A DNA stretch of 11,884 nt, taken from NCBI GenBank assembly GCA_005888465.1, contig VAYJ01000100.1, positions 1-11,884 of the forward strand, written 5' to 3'. Under the pieces are notes generated by a model that was given only the letters and a program-made list of their open reading frames with translations, did not search any database and was not told the DNA's origin. Below are positions 1-7,068 of this stretch, piece after piece. This DNA comes from Actinomycetota bacterium (GTDB lineage: Bacteria; Actinomycetota; UBA4738). The translations under genes were made by a program, and so were the position numbers. The first letter of the stretch is position 1, and each line of letters starts with the position of its first letter.

Positions 1-2
1 CT

Positions 3-542
3 CGGGAGGCCCTGCTGTGGAAGCTGGAAGGGCTCTCGGAGTACGACATCCGCCGGCCGATGGTGCCGACCGGGACCAACCTGCTCGGTCTCGTCAAGCA
101 CGTTGCCAGCGTCGAGGCCGGGTATTTCGGCGAGTCCTTCGGCCGGCCGTTCGAGGAGCCGCTGCCGTGGTTCGACGAAGGTGCCGAGCCGAACGCGGAC
201 ATGTGGGCGACGGGCGAGGAATCGCGCGAGCAGATCGTCGATTTGTATCACCGCGTCTGGGCGCACTCGGATGCCACGATCGACGCGCTGCCGCTGGATG
301 CCGTCGGTCACGTCGCCTGGTGGCCGCCGGAGCGCCGCGAGGTCACGCTGCACCGGATCCTCGTGCACGTGATCGCCGAGACCGACCGGCATGCGGGCCA
401 CGCCGACATCGTCCGGGAGCTCATCGACGGGACCGTCGGACTGCGGCGGGACAACGACAACATGGCCCCGGGCGATGTGGCCTGGTGGGAGGACTATCGC
501 GAGCGTCTGGAACGCATCGCCAGGGAGGCCGGCTCCGCCTGA
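3..542 (+). CDS. DinB family protein (DUF664), 5'-truncated by the window edge
   Basis: The frame is open from the first bases of the window through the TGA at 540-542, so the true start lies upstream; the internal ATG at 60 is not the start. The readable part is about 179 residues. It has the DUF664 layout: a 'LLWKLEGLSEYD' segment, then 'GTNLLGLVKHVASVEAGYFG', and a later helix 'ETDRHAGHADIVREL'. The His in 'VKHVAS' and the two His in 'DRHAGH' match the metal-binding histidines of the four-helix DinB/YfiT fold. The family is known for metal-dependent enzymes, some using thiol cofactors such as mycothiol, but the substrate cannot be read here. The kinase gene follows 14 bp downstream on the same strand, so the two are probably cotranscribed. 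Family call is firm; reaction unknown. Confidence 0.85.
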   Translation, partial: REALLWKLEGLSEYDIRRPMVPTGTNLLGLVKHVASVEAGYFGESFGRPFEEPLPWFDEGAEPNADMWATGEESREQIVDLYHRVWAHSDATIDALPLDAVGHVAWWPPERREVTLHRILVHVIAETDRHAGHADIVRELIDGTVGLRRDNDNMAPGDVAWWEDYRERLERIAREAGSA

Positions 543-556
543 CGTCGAAGCTGACG

Positions 557-1399
557 ATGCCCTTGGCCCTGGCGAAGGCCGCTGAGGCAGAAGGACGCCA
601 GGACTGGCTCGCGACGCTACCATCGACGATTGCGGCGCTGGCCCATCGGTGGCAGCTCGAGGTCGGCGAGCCGTTCCAGCCCGGTGGGCAGACCGCGTGG
701 GTCGCCCCGGTCACCCAGCGAGGCAACGACCGGGTGCTCAAGATCCTGTGGCGGCACCCGGAGGCGGAGCACGAGGCCGACGGGCTCCGGGCCTGGGGTG
801 GCGACGGTGCCGTCCGCCTCTTCGAGGCCGACCTGATTGACGCGGACACCACAGCGATGCTCCTGGAGCGATGCCTCCCCGGCACGACGCTCGAGTCGCT
901 CGCGGAACCGGAGCAGGACGTAATCGTCGCAAGCTTGCTCCGCCGCCTCTGGCGCGAGCCAGCGCCCGAGCATCCGTTCGGTTCGCTGCAATCGATGTGC
1001 GAGCGGTGGGCGAGCGAGTTCGAGATGAAGGAGCACGCGATGGACCCCGGACTGGCACGAAACGGTCTGTCGTTGTTCCGCGAGTTGCCGGGAAGCGCCG
1101 AGCGCGAGGTCCTGCTGTGCACGGACCTGCACGCCGGGAACGTGTTGTCGGCCGAGCGCGAACCGTGGCTGATGATCGATCCGAAGCCGTACGTGGGCGA
1201 CCCGACGTACGACGCGCTGCAACACATCCTCAACTGTGATTGGCGACTTGGTTCGGACCCACGGGCGCTGGTGCGTCGCATGGTGGAGCTTTTGGACCTC
1301 GACGCCGACCGGCTGCTCCTCTGGGTCTTCGCGCGATGCGTGATCGAGTCGCCCGACTGGCCGGGGCTGGGTCGCGTCGCGATGTTGATCGCGCCGTAG
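557..1399 (+). CDS. Aminoglycoside/hydroxyurea-type phosphotransferase (APH(6)-like kinase)
   Basis: The 280-residue product is close to the usual APH(6) length. The C-terminal lobe carries the kinase signature: 'LLCTDLHAGNVL' with catalytic Asp190 and metal-binding Asn195, then 'MIDPKPYVGDPTYD' with Asp208 in the DFG-like position. The N-lobe has 'RVLKILW', supplying the ATP-binding Lys. APH(6) enzymes phosphorylate streptomycin or related hydroxylated small molecules in the cytoplasm; the natural substrate of this one is unknown. ATG557 is chosen because it gives a family-length protein starting 14 bp after the DinB stop; the longer frame upstream is a shadow of the DinB gene. The residues before the catalytic Asp are Cys-Thr rather than the commoner His-Gly, which is probably a subfamily trait. 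Chromosomal homologues often give no clinical resistance, so a resistance label would be an over-call. Confidence 0.85.
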   Translation: MPLALAKAAEAEGRQDWLATLPSTIAALAHRWQLEVGEPFQPGGQTAWVAPVTQRGNDRVLKILWRHPEAEHEADGLRAWGGDGAVRLFEADLIDADTTAMLLERCLPGTTLESLAEPEQDVIVASLLRRLWREPAPEHPFGSLQSMCERWASEFEMKEHAMDPGLARNGLSLFRELPGSAEREVLLCTDLHAGNVLSAEREPWLMIDPKPYVGDPTYDALQHILNCDWRLGSDPRALVRRMVELLDLDADRLLLWVFARCVIESPDWPGLGRVAMLIAP

Positions 1400-1423
1400 C
1401 GACCGCTTGCTGTTGGCGGGGGG

Positions 1424-1840
1424 ATGGCGCAAGTTGGTTCCATGCCGGACGACCCCGACGAGGTGATCCGACGTGCCTACGAGGCGTACGGCCGGGGCGA
1501 TCTGGCGACCATGCTCGAGCTGATCGACCCCGACCTTGAGTGGACCTACCTCGATCCCGCATTCGAGCATCCCGATCCGCAGGTCTGCCACGGCCGCGAT
1601 GAGCTCGCTACTGCCCTGAGGCGACAGCAGCGGCAAGGGCTCCGGTCGGAGTTGGAGGAGGTCATCGTCGACGGCGATCGGGCCGCGGTCGTGGTGCGAA
1701 CGCCAGGGCTAGACGCCCACCGGGCGTGGCAGGCGGACGACCGGAACTTCGACGTGATCACCGTTCGGGGCGGCCGGATCGTGGCCCTGCGGGCATGTCG
1801 CGACCGCGAGGAGGCGATGGCCGTCCTGAGTCCAGCGTAG
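1424..1840 (+). CDS. NTF2-like / SnoaL-like domain protein
   Basis: This is a 138-residue cone-fold protein. 'PDEVIRRAYEAYGRGDLATMLELIDPDLEW' is the characteristic first helix and loop of SnoaL/ketosteroid-isomerase-like proteins, followed by 'CHGRDELATAL' and beta strands ending 'FDVITVRGGRIVALRACRDREEAM'. The fold serves as small-molecule cyclases, isomerases or binding proteins, and no specific activity can be assigned. The start is uncertain: ATG1424 sits directly behind a G-run, while ATG1442 (reading MPDDPDEV) would remove six residues not expected in the family. It lies 24 bp after the kinase gene and likely shares its transcript. The 3' end overlaps a strong hairpin that probably ends the transcript. 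Confidence 0.8.
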   Translation: MAQVGSMPDDPDEVIRRAYEAYGRGDLATMLELIDPDLEWTYLDPAFEHPDPQVCHGRDELATALRRQQRQGLRSELEEVIVDGDRAAVVVRTPGLDAHRAWQADDRNFDVITVRGGRIVALRACRDREEAMAVLSPA

Positions 1841-1848
1841 GACTCAGG
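1825..1848 (+). terminator. Perfect 9-bp hairpin over the stop codon; probable terminator
   Basis: CCTGAGTCC (1825-1833) and GGACTCAGG (1840-1848) are exact inverted repeats with a 6-nt loop. The hairpin contains the TAG stop at 1838-1840. No T-tract follows, so it would be an atypical U-poor terminator or an mRNA 3'-end stabiliser. It separates the three-gene unit from the beta-helix gene and its own promoter-like element. Confidence 0.6.
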
Positions 1849-1863
1849 GCGCATCGACTGGGG

Positions 1864-1892
1864 TCGAACGGCGACGGCCTGGTGAGTAGCAT
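1864..1892 (+). promoter_or_regulatory. Candidate leaderless promoter of the beta-helix gene
   Basis: TCGAAC (1864-1869) and TAGCAT (1887-1892) are separated by 17 nt and resemble -35 and -10 boxes. Only six bases separate the -10 from the GTG at 1899, so transcription would begin at or within a base or two of the start codon. No Shine-Dalgarno sequence is present. Confidence 0.4.
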
Positions 1893-1898
1893 GCACCC

Positions 1899-2762
1899 GT
1901 GCGCCTGCGTATTGCCTTCTTCGGTGTCGTCCTCGGCCTGGTGGCCGGCGTGGGCTCCGCCCAGGCGTCGCCGCGCCACGCGGCCGTTGTGATCGACGTG
2001 TTCCCCGGCCCGAAGGCGATCCAGAACGCGCTCGCGCAGGCCGTCTCCGGCGATACGCTGAGCATCCATACCGGCACGTACACGGAGCATTTCTCGGTCA
2101 GGACGACGAACGTGACCTTGACGTCGGCCGGCGACGGCCCCGTGACCGTCGACGGCGCGTGCGTCAACCGTTGGACGATCCAGGTGCTGGCCGACGGCGT
2201 GACGATCCAGGGGCTGTCGCTGCGGGGCGGAACGTTCGGCGAGCTCACGTTCACCCGCGTGAAGCGCGGACGGGTCATCGGCTCGACCGCGACGGACTCA
2301 TGCGCTCACTCCGAGTACGGGATCAACGTCTACCTGAGCGGCTCGATCGTCATCAGGAACAACGTGACGTCGGGCTTCGGCGACGCAGGCCTCTACATCG
2401 GGTCAATCACCTCGACCCCGTTCGGGGCCCTGGTCATGCAGCGCAACGAGACCTTCGACAACGTGCGCGGCGTCATCATCGAGGACTCGGCGGGGGGCAT
2501 CATCCAGGCCGTGCAGAACAACGTTCACGACAACACGACCGCGGGCATCTGGCTGCACAACAGCGACGGCGTGGTGGTGCGCGGCAACACCGTGACGAAC
2601 GACGGGGCAGATGGCATCGAGGTGGACCCGACTTCGGACGACAACACGATCAGCTTCAACACCGTAAGCGGGCATACCTACGACCTGGCGAACGAGGGCG
2701 GGACCGCGAACTGCTTCCTCTCGAACGTCTACACGACAAGCCTCGGCGACATCACCTGCTAG
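1899..2762 (+). CDS. Secreted right-handed parallel beta-helix repeat protein
   Basis: The 287-residue product begins with a signal peptide: basic 'MRLR', a hydrophobic stretch, then 'GSAQA' with likely cleavage after residue 24. The rest is Gly/Asn-rich with PbH1-type coils, for example 'VTIQGLSLRGG', 'IVIRNNVTSGFGDAGLYIG', 'VQNNVHDNTTAGIWLHNSDG', 'VVVRGNTVTNDGADGIEVD' and 'NTISFNTVSG'. This is the NosD/pectate-lyase-like beta-helix pattern typical of extracellular carbohydrate-active or surface-binding proteins. I see no diagnostic catalytic motif, so enzymatic activity is unproven. The GTG start fits the signal peptide and lies six bases after a -10-like element. The gene converges on the oxidoreductase gene with only 6 bp between stop codons and no clear terminator there. 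Confidence 0.8.
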   Translation: MRLRIAFFGVVLGLVAGVGSAQASPRHAAVVIDVFPGPKAIQNALAQAVSGDTLSIHTGTYTEHFSVRTTNVTLTSAGDGPVTVDGACVNRWTIQVLADGVTIQGLSLRGGTFGELTFTRVKRGRVIGSTATDSCAHSEYGINVYLSGSIVIRNNVTSGFGDAGLYIGSITSTPFGALVMQRNETFDNVRGVIIEDSAGGIIQAVQNNVHDNTTAGIWLHNSDGVVVRGNTVTNDGADGIEVDPTSDDNTISFNTVSGHTYDLANEGGTANCFLSNVYTTSLGDITC

Positions 2763-2768
2763 CCCCGC

Positions 2769-3929
2769 TTACCCGAGGATCCGGGCGCTCCGATAGCCGG
2801 CCGCGAGAGGACGACCCGCGTCGAATCTCGACGGATGGAACTGCTCGAGACCAGGATCGACCGGATCGCCCGCGACGAGGTCGGCGACGTGCTTGCCCAG
2901 CGCCGGGGCGAGCTTGAAGCCGTGCCCGCTCGTCCCCGCGTCCACGACGATGCCGTCCGCGATCTCGCCGATCACCGGCTGCCAGTCCGGGCTCACGTCG
3001 TACAGGCTCGCCCAGCCGCGACGCGGCTCGGCGTCGGCCAGGGACGGGATCCGCCGGACGAGCGGCTGGACGAGGTGCAGCGACTCGTCGTCGGTCACCT
3101 CCTGCGAGAAATGGTCGGGGTCGGCCCGGGCCGCTGAGTGCAGCGACCCCATGATCATCAGGTGCTCGCCCTCGGGCCGGCAGTAGTACCCGCCGGGGAG
3201 GTCGGCGAAGCCGAACGAAACGGGCTCGACGCGCCCCCAGGCGATCGCGGCCACTAGATGCCGCTCGACGGTGAGCGGGAGGTCCACCCCCACCTGGCTC
3301 GCGAGCGACGCGGACCAGGGCCCGGCGGCGATCAGCAGCCGCGCGCACTCAGTGCGCCGTCCGTCCTCGGTGATCACCACCGCTCCCCCGCCGGGCCGCG
3401 CCTCGATCCTCACGTCGCCCGCCCGCATTCGCGGCTCCACCCCCAGCTCGACCGCGCGCTCGAGGAGCCCGATCGTCGTGCTCGCCGGGTCCGCGTAGCC
3501 ACCGTCCGCCTCCCACGCTCCGGCCGCGATCCCCCCGAGATCGAACCGGGGGAACCGTCCCGCCAGCTGCGACCGATCGAAGACGTCCACCTCGATCCCG
3601 ATCCTCCGCAGGCCCGCAGCCACCTCGCGGACCTGTTCGACGTCCTCTTCGGGGTGCAGGAAGTAGAGCCCCGTGCGCCGGTAGCCCGACTCGCGGCCGT
3701 TCGTGTGCACCGGGAAGTTCGCCATCATCGCGATGCTGTCGCGCGCGACGCACGCCAGGAACGCGTTGGTGTAGAAGGCACGGCAGACGGCGCTCGAGCG
3801 CCCCGTGGGGCCGCCGGCCGGCGTGCCCCGCTCGAACATCACGACCGAACGGCCTCGCCCGGCGATGTGAAACGCCGCGCTCGCGCCGTGCACGCCCGCC
3901 CCGATGATGCCGATGTCGAACGCGTCCAT
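2769..3929 (-). CDS. FAD-dependent oxidoreductase (DAO / sarcosine oxidase-like family)
   Basis: The 386-residue protein opens with a Rossmann dinucleotide fold: 'DIGIIGAGVHGASAAFHIA', with the GxGxxG at residues 10-15 and an acidic 'FER' ending strand 2 (Glu33), which binds FAD ribose. The body follows the D-amino-acid-oxidase pattern. The C-terminus has 'DAGTSGHGFKLAPALGKHVADL', the conserved flavin-contacting segment of sarcosine/glycine/D-amino-acid oxidases and dehydrogenases. It probably oxidises a secondary amine or amino acid; the exact substrate cannot be read. The start at 3929 puts the Rossmann motif at the N-terminus. The frame stays open a further 138 nt upstream, but only across the antisense of tRNA-His. 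A TATCCT element at 3940-3945 lies 10 nt before the ATG, suggesting a very short leader. Confidence 0.85.
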   Translation of the reverse strand: MDAFDIGIIGAGVHGASAAFHIAGRGRSVVMFERGTPAGGPTGRSSAVCRAFYTNAFLACVARDSIAMMANFPVHTNGRESGYRRTGLYFLHPEEDVEQVREVAAGLRRIGIEVDVFDRSQLAGRFPRFDLGGIAAGAWEADGGYADPASTTIGLLERAVELGVEPRMRAGDVRIEARPGGGAVVITEDGRRTECARLLIAAGPWSASLASQVGVDLPLTVERHLVAAIAWGRVEPVSFGFADLPGGYYCRPEGEHLMIMGSLHSAARADPDHFSQEVTDDESLHLVQPLVRRIPSLADAEPRRGWASLYDVSPDWQPVIGEIADGIVVDAGTSGHGFKLAPALGKHVADLVAGDPVDPGLEQFHPSRFDAGRPLAAGYRSARILG

Positions 3930-3952
3930 GTGGGGTGAGAGGATACGGCCGC

Positions 3953-3958
3953 TACAAT
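3953..3958 (+). promoter_or_regulatory. Candidate -10 element for tRNA-His
   Basis: TACAAT lies 15 nt upstream of the G-1 of tRNA-His. No convincing -35 is visible at 17-18 nt spacing. The oxidoreductase gene diverges from this same short region. Confidence 0.35.
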
Positions 3959-3973
3959 CGGCCGGTACCGCGT

Positions 3974-4051
3974 GGTGGCCGTAGCTCAATCGGTTAGAGC
4001 ACCAGGTTGTGGTCCTGGGGGTTGGGGGTTCAAGTCCCCTCGGCCACCCCA
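3974..4051 (+). tRNA. tRNA-His (anticodon GTG)
   Basis: A complete cloverleaf is visible. The acceptor stem GTGGCCG/CGGCCAC (3975-3981 with 4041-4047) is perfect. The D-stem is GCTC/GAGC and the anticodon stem CCAGG/CCTGG. Loop TTGTGGT has anticodon GTG at 4009-4011, and the T-loop is TTCAAGT. The tRNA-His identity pair is present: an encoded G-1 (3974) opposite discriminator C73 (4048). The CCA tail is encoded at 4049-4051. Confidence 0.97.
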
Positions 4052-4086
4052 GCCTTCTCGCCGGCAAGGGCCCGAATGCCCGTCGC

Positions 4087-4092
4087 TATACT
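4087..4092 (+). promoter_or_regulatory. Candidate -10 element close to tRNA-Lys
   Basis: TATACT lies only 5 nt before the mature 5' end of tRNA-Lys, so a start site about 7 nt downstream would almost coincide with tRNA position 1. No good -35 is visible, and the tRNA may instead be read through from tRNA-His. Confidence 0.3.
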
Positions 4093-4097
4093 TTGCC

Positions 4098-4172
4098 GGG
4101 CCCTTAGCTCAGCCCGGTTAGAGCGGCAGACTCTTAATCTGCGCGTCGCAGGTTCGAATCCTGCAGGGCCCA
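4098..4172 (+). tRNA. tRNA-Lys (anticodon CTT)
   Basis: Complete cloverleaf. The acceptor stem GGGCCCT/AGGGCCC (4098-4104 with 4165-4171) is perfect. The D-stem is GCTC/GAGC and the anticodon stem GCAGA/TCTGC. Loop CTCTTAA has anticodon CTT at 4133-4135. The T-arm is GCAGG-TTCGAAT-CCTGC and the discriminator A4172. It is followed by CCC, so the CCA tail is not fully encoded, unlike tRNA-His 46 bp upstream. Confidence 0.97.
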
Positions 4173-4174
4173 CC

Positions 4175-4561
4175 CTACGATCCCGATGCGACCTTCCAGA
4201 GGTAGCCGTCGGGGTCGCTGAAGTAGCCGAAGTAGCCCCACTGCGCCCCTTCCTCAGCCTTCACCACGCCCGCCCCTGCGGCGACGGCCTGGGCCATGAC
4301 CTCGTCGACGGCTTCCTTCGACGCCACGATGTAGTGGAACGAGACGCCGCGGAACCCGGACCCTTCCGAGGGCACGCCCGCATCTTGCGCCGCGGCCTCT
4401 CGCTCGTACAGCGCGAGCGACGAGGAGCCGTCGCCCAGCGTGAACTTGACGAAGTTCGGGTAGTCCTGGTCGATCGCGCAGCCCAGGCCCTCGCCGTAGA
4501 ACGCCTTCGACCGGGCCAGATCCTCGACACCCAGCATGATCGCGCTCACCTGCACACCCAT
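4175..4561 (-). CDS. VOC superfamily protein (glyoxalase/bleomycin-resistance-like)
   Basis: The 128-residue single-module protein has the paired beta-alpha-beta-beta-beta pattern of the vicinal oxygen chelate fold. The first half is 'SAIMLGVEDLARSKAFYGEGLG', the typical first strand and helix of glyoxalase-like proteins. The second ends 'GYFGYFSDPDGYLWKVA', matching the family's 'F.DPDGN.WE' signature. Members include glyoxalases, dioxygenases and antibiotic-binding proteins; the activity is not determinable. An AGAAGGGAG Shine-Dalgarno at 4568-4576, six bases from the ATG, fixes the start. The gene follows permease 1 by 33 bp on the same strand and could ride on the metal-uptake transcript. 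Its stop codon lies two bases from the 3' end of tRNA-Lys on the opposite strand. Confidence 0.85.
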   Translation of the reverse strand: MGVQVSAIMLGVEDLARSKAFYGEGLGCAIDQDYPNFVKFTLGDGSSSLALYEREAAAQDAGVPSEGSGFRGVSFHYIVASKEAVDEVMAQAVAAGAGVVKAEEGAQWGYFGYFSDPDGYLWKVASGS

Positions 4562-4594
4562 CGTTGTCTCCCTTCTGTTCCGCGTGGATCGTCG

Positions 4595-5473
4595 CTACCG
4601 GGTTGACGAACCGGCACGCCCAAGTGTGACCGATCCATGCTCGTTGCTTGTGACGCCGCGGCGGAACCACGCGAGCGCGGAGACGCCGCCGTAGAGGGCG
4701 ACGGCGGTCGCGATGATCGCGAAGCTCGGCGGCATCGAGGGGATCAGGTAGCTCTCGATGAGCCCGGCCCAGGTGGCCCCCACGGCGAGCCCCGCCGACA
4801 GCGCGAGCCCACCGTAGGGCCGGACCGTGAGCCGCTGCGCGGCCGCCGCGGGGGCTGCCAGCAGACCGAGCAACAGGAGCGCGCCGACCACCTGCGTCGT
4901 CTCGGCCGCCACCAGCCCGACGAGCGCGAGGAACGCCACGCCGAGCGCGCGAACCGGAACGCCGGAGGCGGCGGCGACGGCGCCGTCCACCGTCGCGAAC
5001 AGCAGCGGGCGCGCCATCGCGATCAGGGCGAGGGCGACCGCCAGGCCCAGCAGGGAGGCGACCACCGCGTCGCGGGCCGAGAGCCCGAAGATGGAGCCGA
5101 ACAGCACGCTCACACCGGCGTTGCCGCTCGTCCCCGACACGCCGCTTCGTCCCGTCGTGTAGAGGCTGAGGAAGAGGACCCCGAGCCCGAGGACCCACGC
5201 GAAGACGCTCCCGATCACGACGTCGTCGGCGCGGCCGCGGCGCGCGAGCAGGCCCATGGCGATCGCGACCGCCACCGTCACAGAGTAGAGCCCGAAGCGG
5301 AGGTCGATCCCGACTGCGAGCGCGGCGAGCGAGCCCGTGAATGCCACGTGGCTGAGCGCGTCCCCGGTGAACACCTGGGCGCGGAGGACGGCGAAGTACC
5401 CGACGAGACCGCACGCCATCGCGATCGGGGTTCCAGCCAGGAACGCGGTCCGCATGAACGGCTGCGCGAACAT
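4595..5473 (-). CDS. Metal ABC transporter permease 1 (ABC-3/ZnuB family)
   Basis: The 292-residue polytopic membrane protein has the ABC-3 features: 'GYFAVLRAQVFTGDALSHVAFTG' near the N-terminus with the conserved Gly-Asp-Ala-x-Ser-His at 37-42. The helix 'AAETTQVVGALLLLGLL' (about 188-205) runs into 'APAAAAQRLTVRP', and 'GATWAGLIESYLIP' follows. Such permeases import Zn2+ or Mn2+ (rarely Fe2+) with a cognate ATPase and binding protein. The start is supported by a GAGGAG Shine-Dalgarno that overlaps the stop codon of permease 2, with a 9-bp gap between the genes. It is a clear paralogue of permease 2, so the channel is probably a heterodimer as in TroCD/MntCD systems. It has 21 residues that permease 2 lacks. 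Confidence 0.9.
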   Translation of the reverse strand: MFAQPFMRTAFLAGTPIAMACGLVGYFAVLRAQVFTGDALSHVAFTGSLAALAVGIDLRFGLYSVTVAVAIAMGLLARRGRADDVVIGSVFAWVLGLGVLFLSLYTTGRSGVSGTSGNAGVSVLFGSIFGLSARDAVVASLLGLAVALALIAMARPLLFATVDGAVAAASGVPVRALGVAFLALVGLVAAETTQVVGALLLLGLLAAPAAAAQRLTVRPYGGLALSAGLAVGATWAGLIESYLIPSMPPSFAIIATAVALYGGVSALAWFRRGVTSNEHGSVTLGRAGSSTR

Positions 5474-5482
5474 GCGAGCTCC

Positions 5483-6259
5483 TCAGCTCCGCCGATGGCG
5501 GATCGATCGAACGATCCGTGCGATCACGTACACGGCGAATGAGAGCGTCGTGATGAACGCGCCCGTGGGATACGGGAGGTAGTAGGCGAGGAGCAGCCCG
5601 GCCCAGGTCGCCCCCACCCCGATCCCCACCGAGAGCAGGAGCCCCGCGGCGGGCCGAAGCGTGAGCGCCTGCGCGGCGGCCGGGGGAAGGACCAGGAGCG
5701 GGAACGCGACGGACACCGCTCGGACCGGCACGCCGGCCGCGCCCGCAACCTGCGGGTCCACGCTCGCGAACAGGAGTGGGCGGCCGAGCGCCGCGAGGAG
5801 CACGACCGCCGGCAGGGCGACCGCGAGCAGCGCCAACACCTGCCGCGCCGTGATCCCTAGGAAGCTCCCGAACAGGAGCGAGGAGAGGCCGCCGAGGTTC
5901 CCCGCGTACAGGCTCACGAACAGGAACCCGCTCGCGAGCAGGAGGCTCTGGACCGACCCGACCACCGCGGACTCCTCGGTGAACCCACGCGCGCTGCCGC
6001 CCGTCGGCAGCGCCGAGACCAACGCGGCGGCGCCCGTGCAGAAGGCGAAGTACCCGACGACCGGCGAGATGCCGAGGAGCGTCGCGCCGGCCGCGCCGGG
6101 GAACCCCACGAGCGAGAGCGTGTGGCCGACGAACGTCTGGCGCCGAAGCACCATGAACCACCCGAGGGCTCCCGCGAGCACCGCGACGATCGTGCCCGCT
6201 CGCAAGGCATTGACCATGAAGGAGAACGAAAACGGGCTCGCGATCGCGACGGCCGTCAT
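5483..6259 (-). CDS. Metal ABC transporter permease 2 (ABC-3 family), apparently missing one helix
   Basis: The 258-residue membrane protein is homologous to permease 1 along its length: 'MVLRRQTFVGHTLSLVGFPGAAGA', 'FGSFLGITARQVLAL', 'RPLLFASVDPQVAGAAGVPVRAVSVAF', then 'LPPAAAQALTLRPAAG' and 'GATWAGLLLAYYLP'. At residues 186-193 the text passes directly from 'FPLLV' to 'LPPAAAQ', whereas permease 1 has 21 more residues there, forming a full hydrophobic helix. This looks like a clean in-frame loss of about 63 bp, so the protein may have reduced or altered function. The start at 6259 overlaps the ATPase stop as ATGA, implying translational coupling. A longer frame upstream is the shadow of the ATPase gene. 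Confidence 0.85.
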   Translation of the reverse strand: MTAVAIASPFSFSFMVNALRAGTIVAVLAGALGWFMVLRRQTFVGHTLSLVGFPGAAGATLLGISPVVGYFAFCTGAAALVSALPTGGSARGFTEESAVVGSVQSLLLASGFLFVSLYAGNLGGLSSLLFGSFLGITARQVLALLAVALPAVVLLAALGRPLLFASVDPQVAGAAGVPVRAVSVAFPLLVLPPAAAQALTLRPAAGLLLSVGIGVGATWAGLLLAYYLPYPTGAFITTLSFAVYVIARIVRSIRHRRS

Positions 6260-7068
6260 CGGTGGTGACGGTCCGTGTGGAACGCTGGAGCCTCGGGCTG
6301 TCCCACGACGACCAGGCGACCATCGGCCGCGCGGAGCACCTCGACGTCGGTGCCGTAGAGCGCGCTCAGCGTTTCGCTCGTGATGACGGCCTCGGGCGAG
6401 CCGCTCACCGCCGTCCCGCCGGCGAGGTAGATCACCTCGTCGAGGTACGGCAGGATCGGGTTCACGTCGTGCGCGACCATGACGACCGCCACGCCCCGTT
6501 CCCGGCAGATGCGCTGCACGAGCGCGGCCATGGAAGCCTGCGCGCTCAGGTCGAGGCTGTCGAGCGGCTCGTCCAGGAGCAGCAGGGGCGGGTCGCGCAC
6601 CAGCGCCTGGGCGATGATCAGCCGCTGCTGCTCGCCGCCCGACAGTTTGCCGATCGACCTCGACGCGTACCCTTCGGCCTCGACCAGCCGAACCACCTCG
6701 TCGATCCGCGCGCGCTCCTCGCGCCGGGCCCGCCCGGGAAGCGGCACGCCCCATCGGGTGCCGTCCAGGCCGAGCCGGACCACGTCCAGACCTCGGACGC
6801 GCACTGATTCGTCGAAGGCGCCCCGCTGCGGGACGTAGCCGATCCGTCGCCGATCGGCGCCGGCCGCCGCACCAAGTACGCGGAGGGTTCCTCCGGAGAG
6901 CGGCTGCAGCCCGAGGATGGCCTTCAGGAGCGTCGACTTGCCGACGCCGTTGGGCCCCAGGACGACCGTGAACGATCGTGGCGCGATCGCGAAGCTCACG
7001 CCCGACCAGATCCGCCGGCCGCCGAGCACGGTCTCGAGGTCCTCGGCGACGACGACCGGGTCGTTCAT
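6256..7068 (-). CDS. Metal ABC transporter ATP-binding protein (ZnuC/MntB type)
   Basis: The 270-residue cytoplasmic ATPase has all ABC motifs in order: Walker A GPNGVGKST at 38-46, Q-loop Gln81 in 'YVPQRG', signature LSGGE at 142-146, Walker B 'LLLLDEP' at 162-168 and H-loop His200 in 'VMVAHDVNPI'. The 'GYVPQRGAFDESVRVRGLDVVRLG' segment is typical of ATPases that pair with ABC-3 permeases. The His-containing tail 'FHTDRHHR' might bind metal, but that is speculation. The ATG at 7068 overlaps the binding-protein stop (ATGA), and its own stop overlaps the permease 2 start the same way, so stoichiometry is probably set by coupling. Confidence 0.92.
   Translation of the reverse strand: MNDPVVVAEDLETVLGGRRIWSGVSFAIAPRSFTVVLGPNGVGKSTLLKAILGLQPLSGGTLRVLGAAAGADRRRIGYVPQRGAFDESVRVRGLDVVRLGLDGTRWGVPLPGRARREERARIDEVVRLVEAEGYASRSIGKLSGGEQQRLIIAQALVRDPPLLLLDEPLDSLDLSAQASMAALVQRICRERGVAVVMVAHDVNPILPYLDEVIYLAGGTAVSGSPEAVITSETLSALYGTDVEVLRAADGRLVVVGQPEAPAFHTDRHHR

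Noticed and set aside
3930..4067. N-terminal extension of the oxidoreductase frame by 46 residues
   Set aside because: The extension is the antisense translation of tRNA-His ('GLEPPTPRTTTWCSNRLSYG' type), a known annotation artefact; the Rossmann motif begins right after ATG3929.
4254..6323. 689-residue minus-strand ORF across the permease genes
   Set aside because: Arg/Gly/Pro-rich shadow frame of the two ABC-3 permeases and the VOC gene, typical of high-GC DNA.
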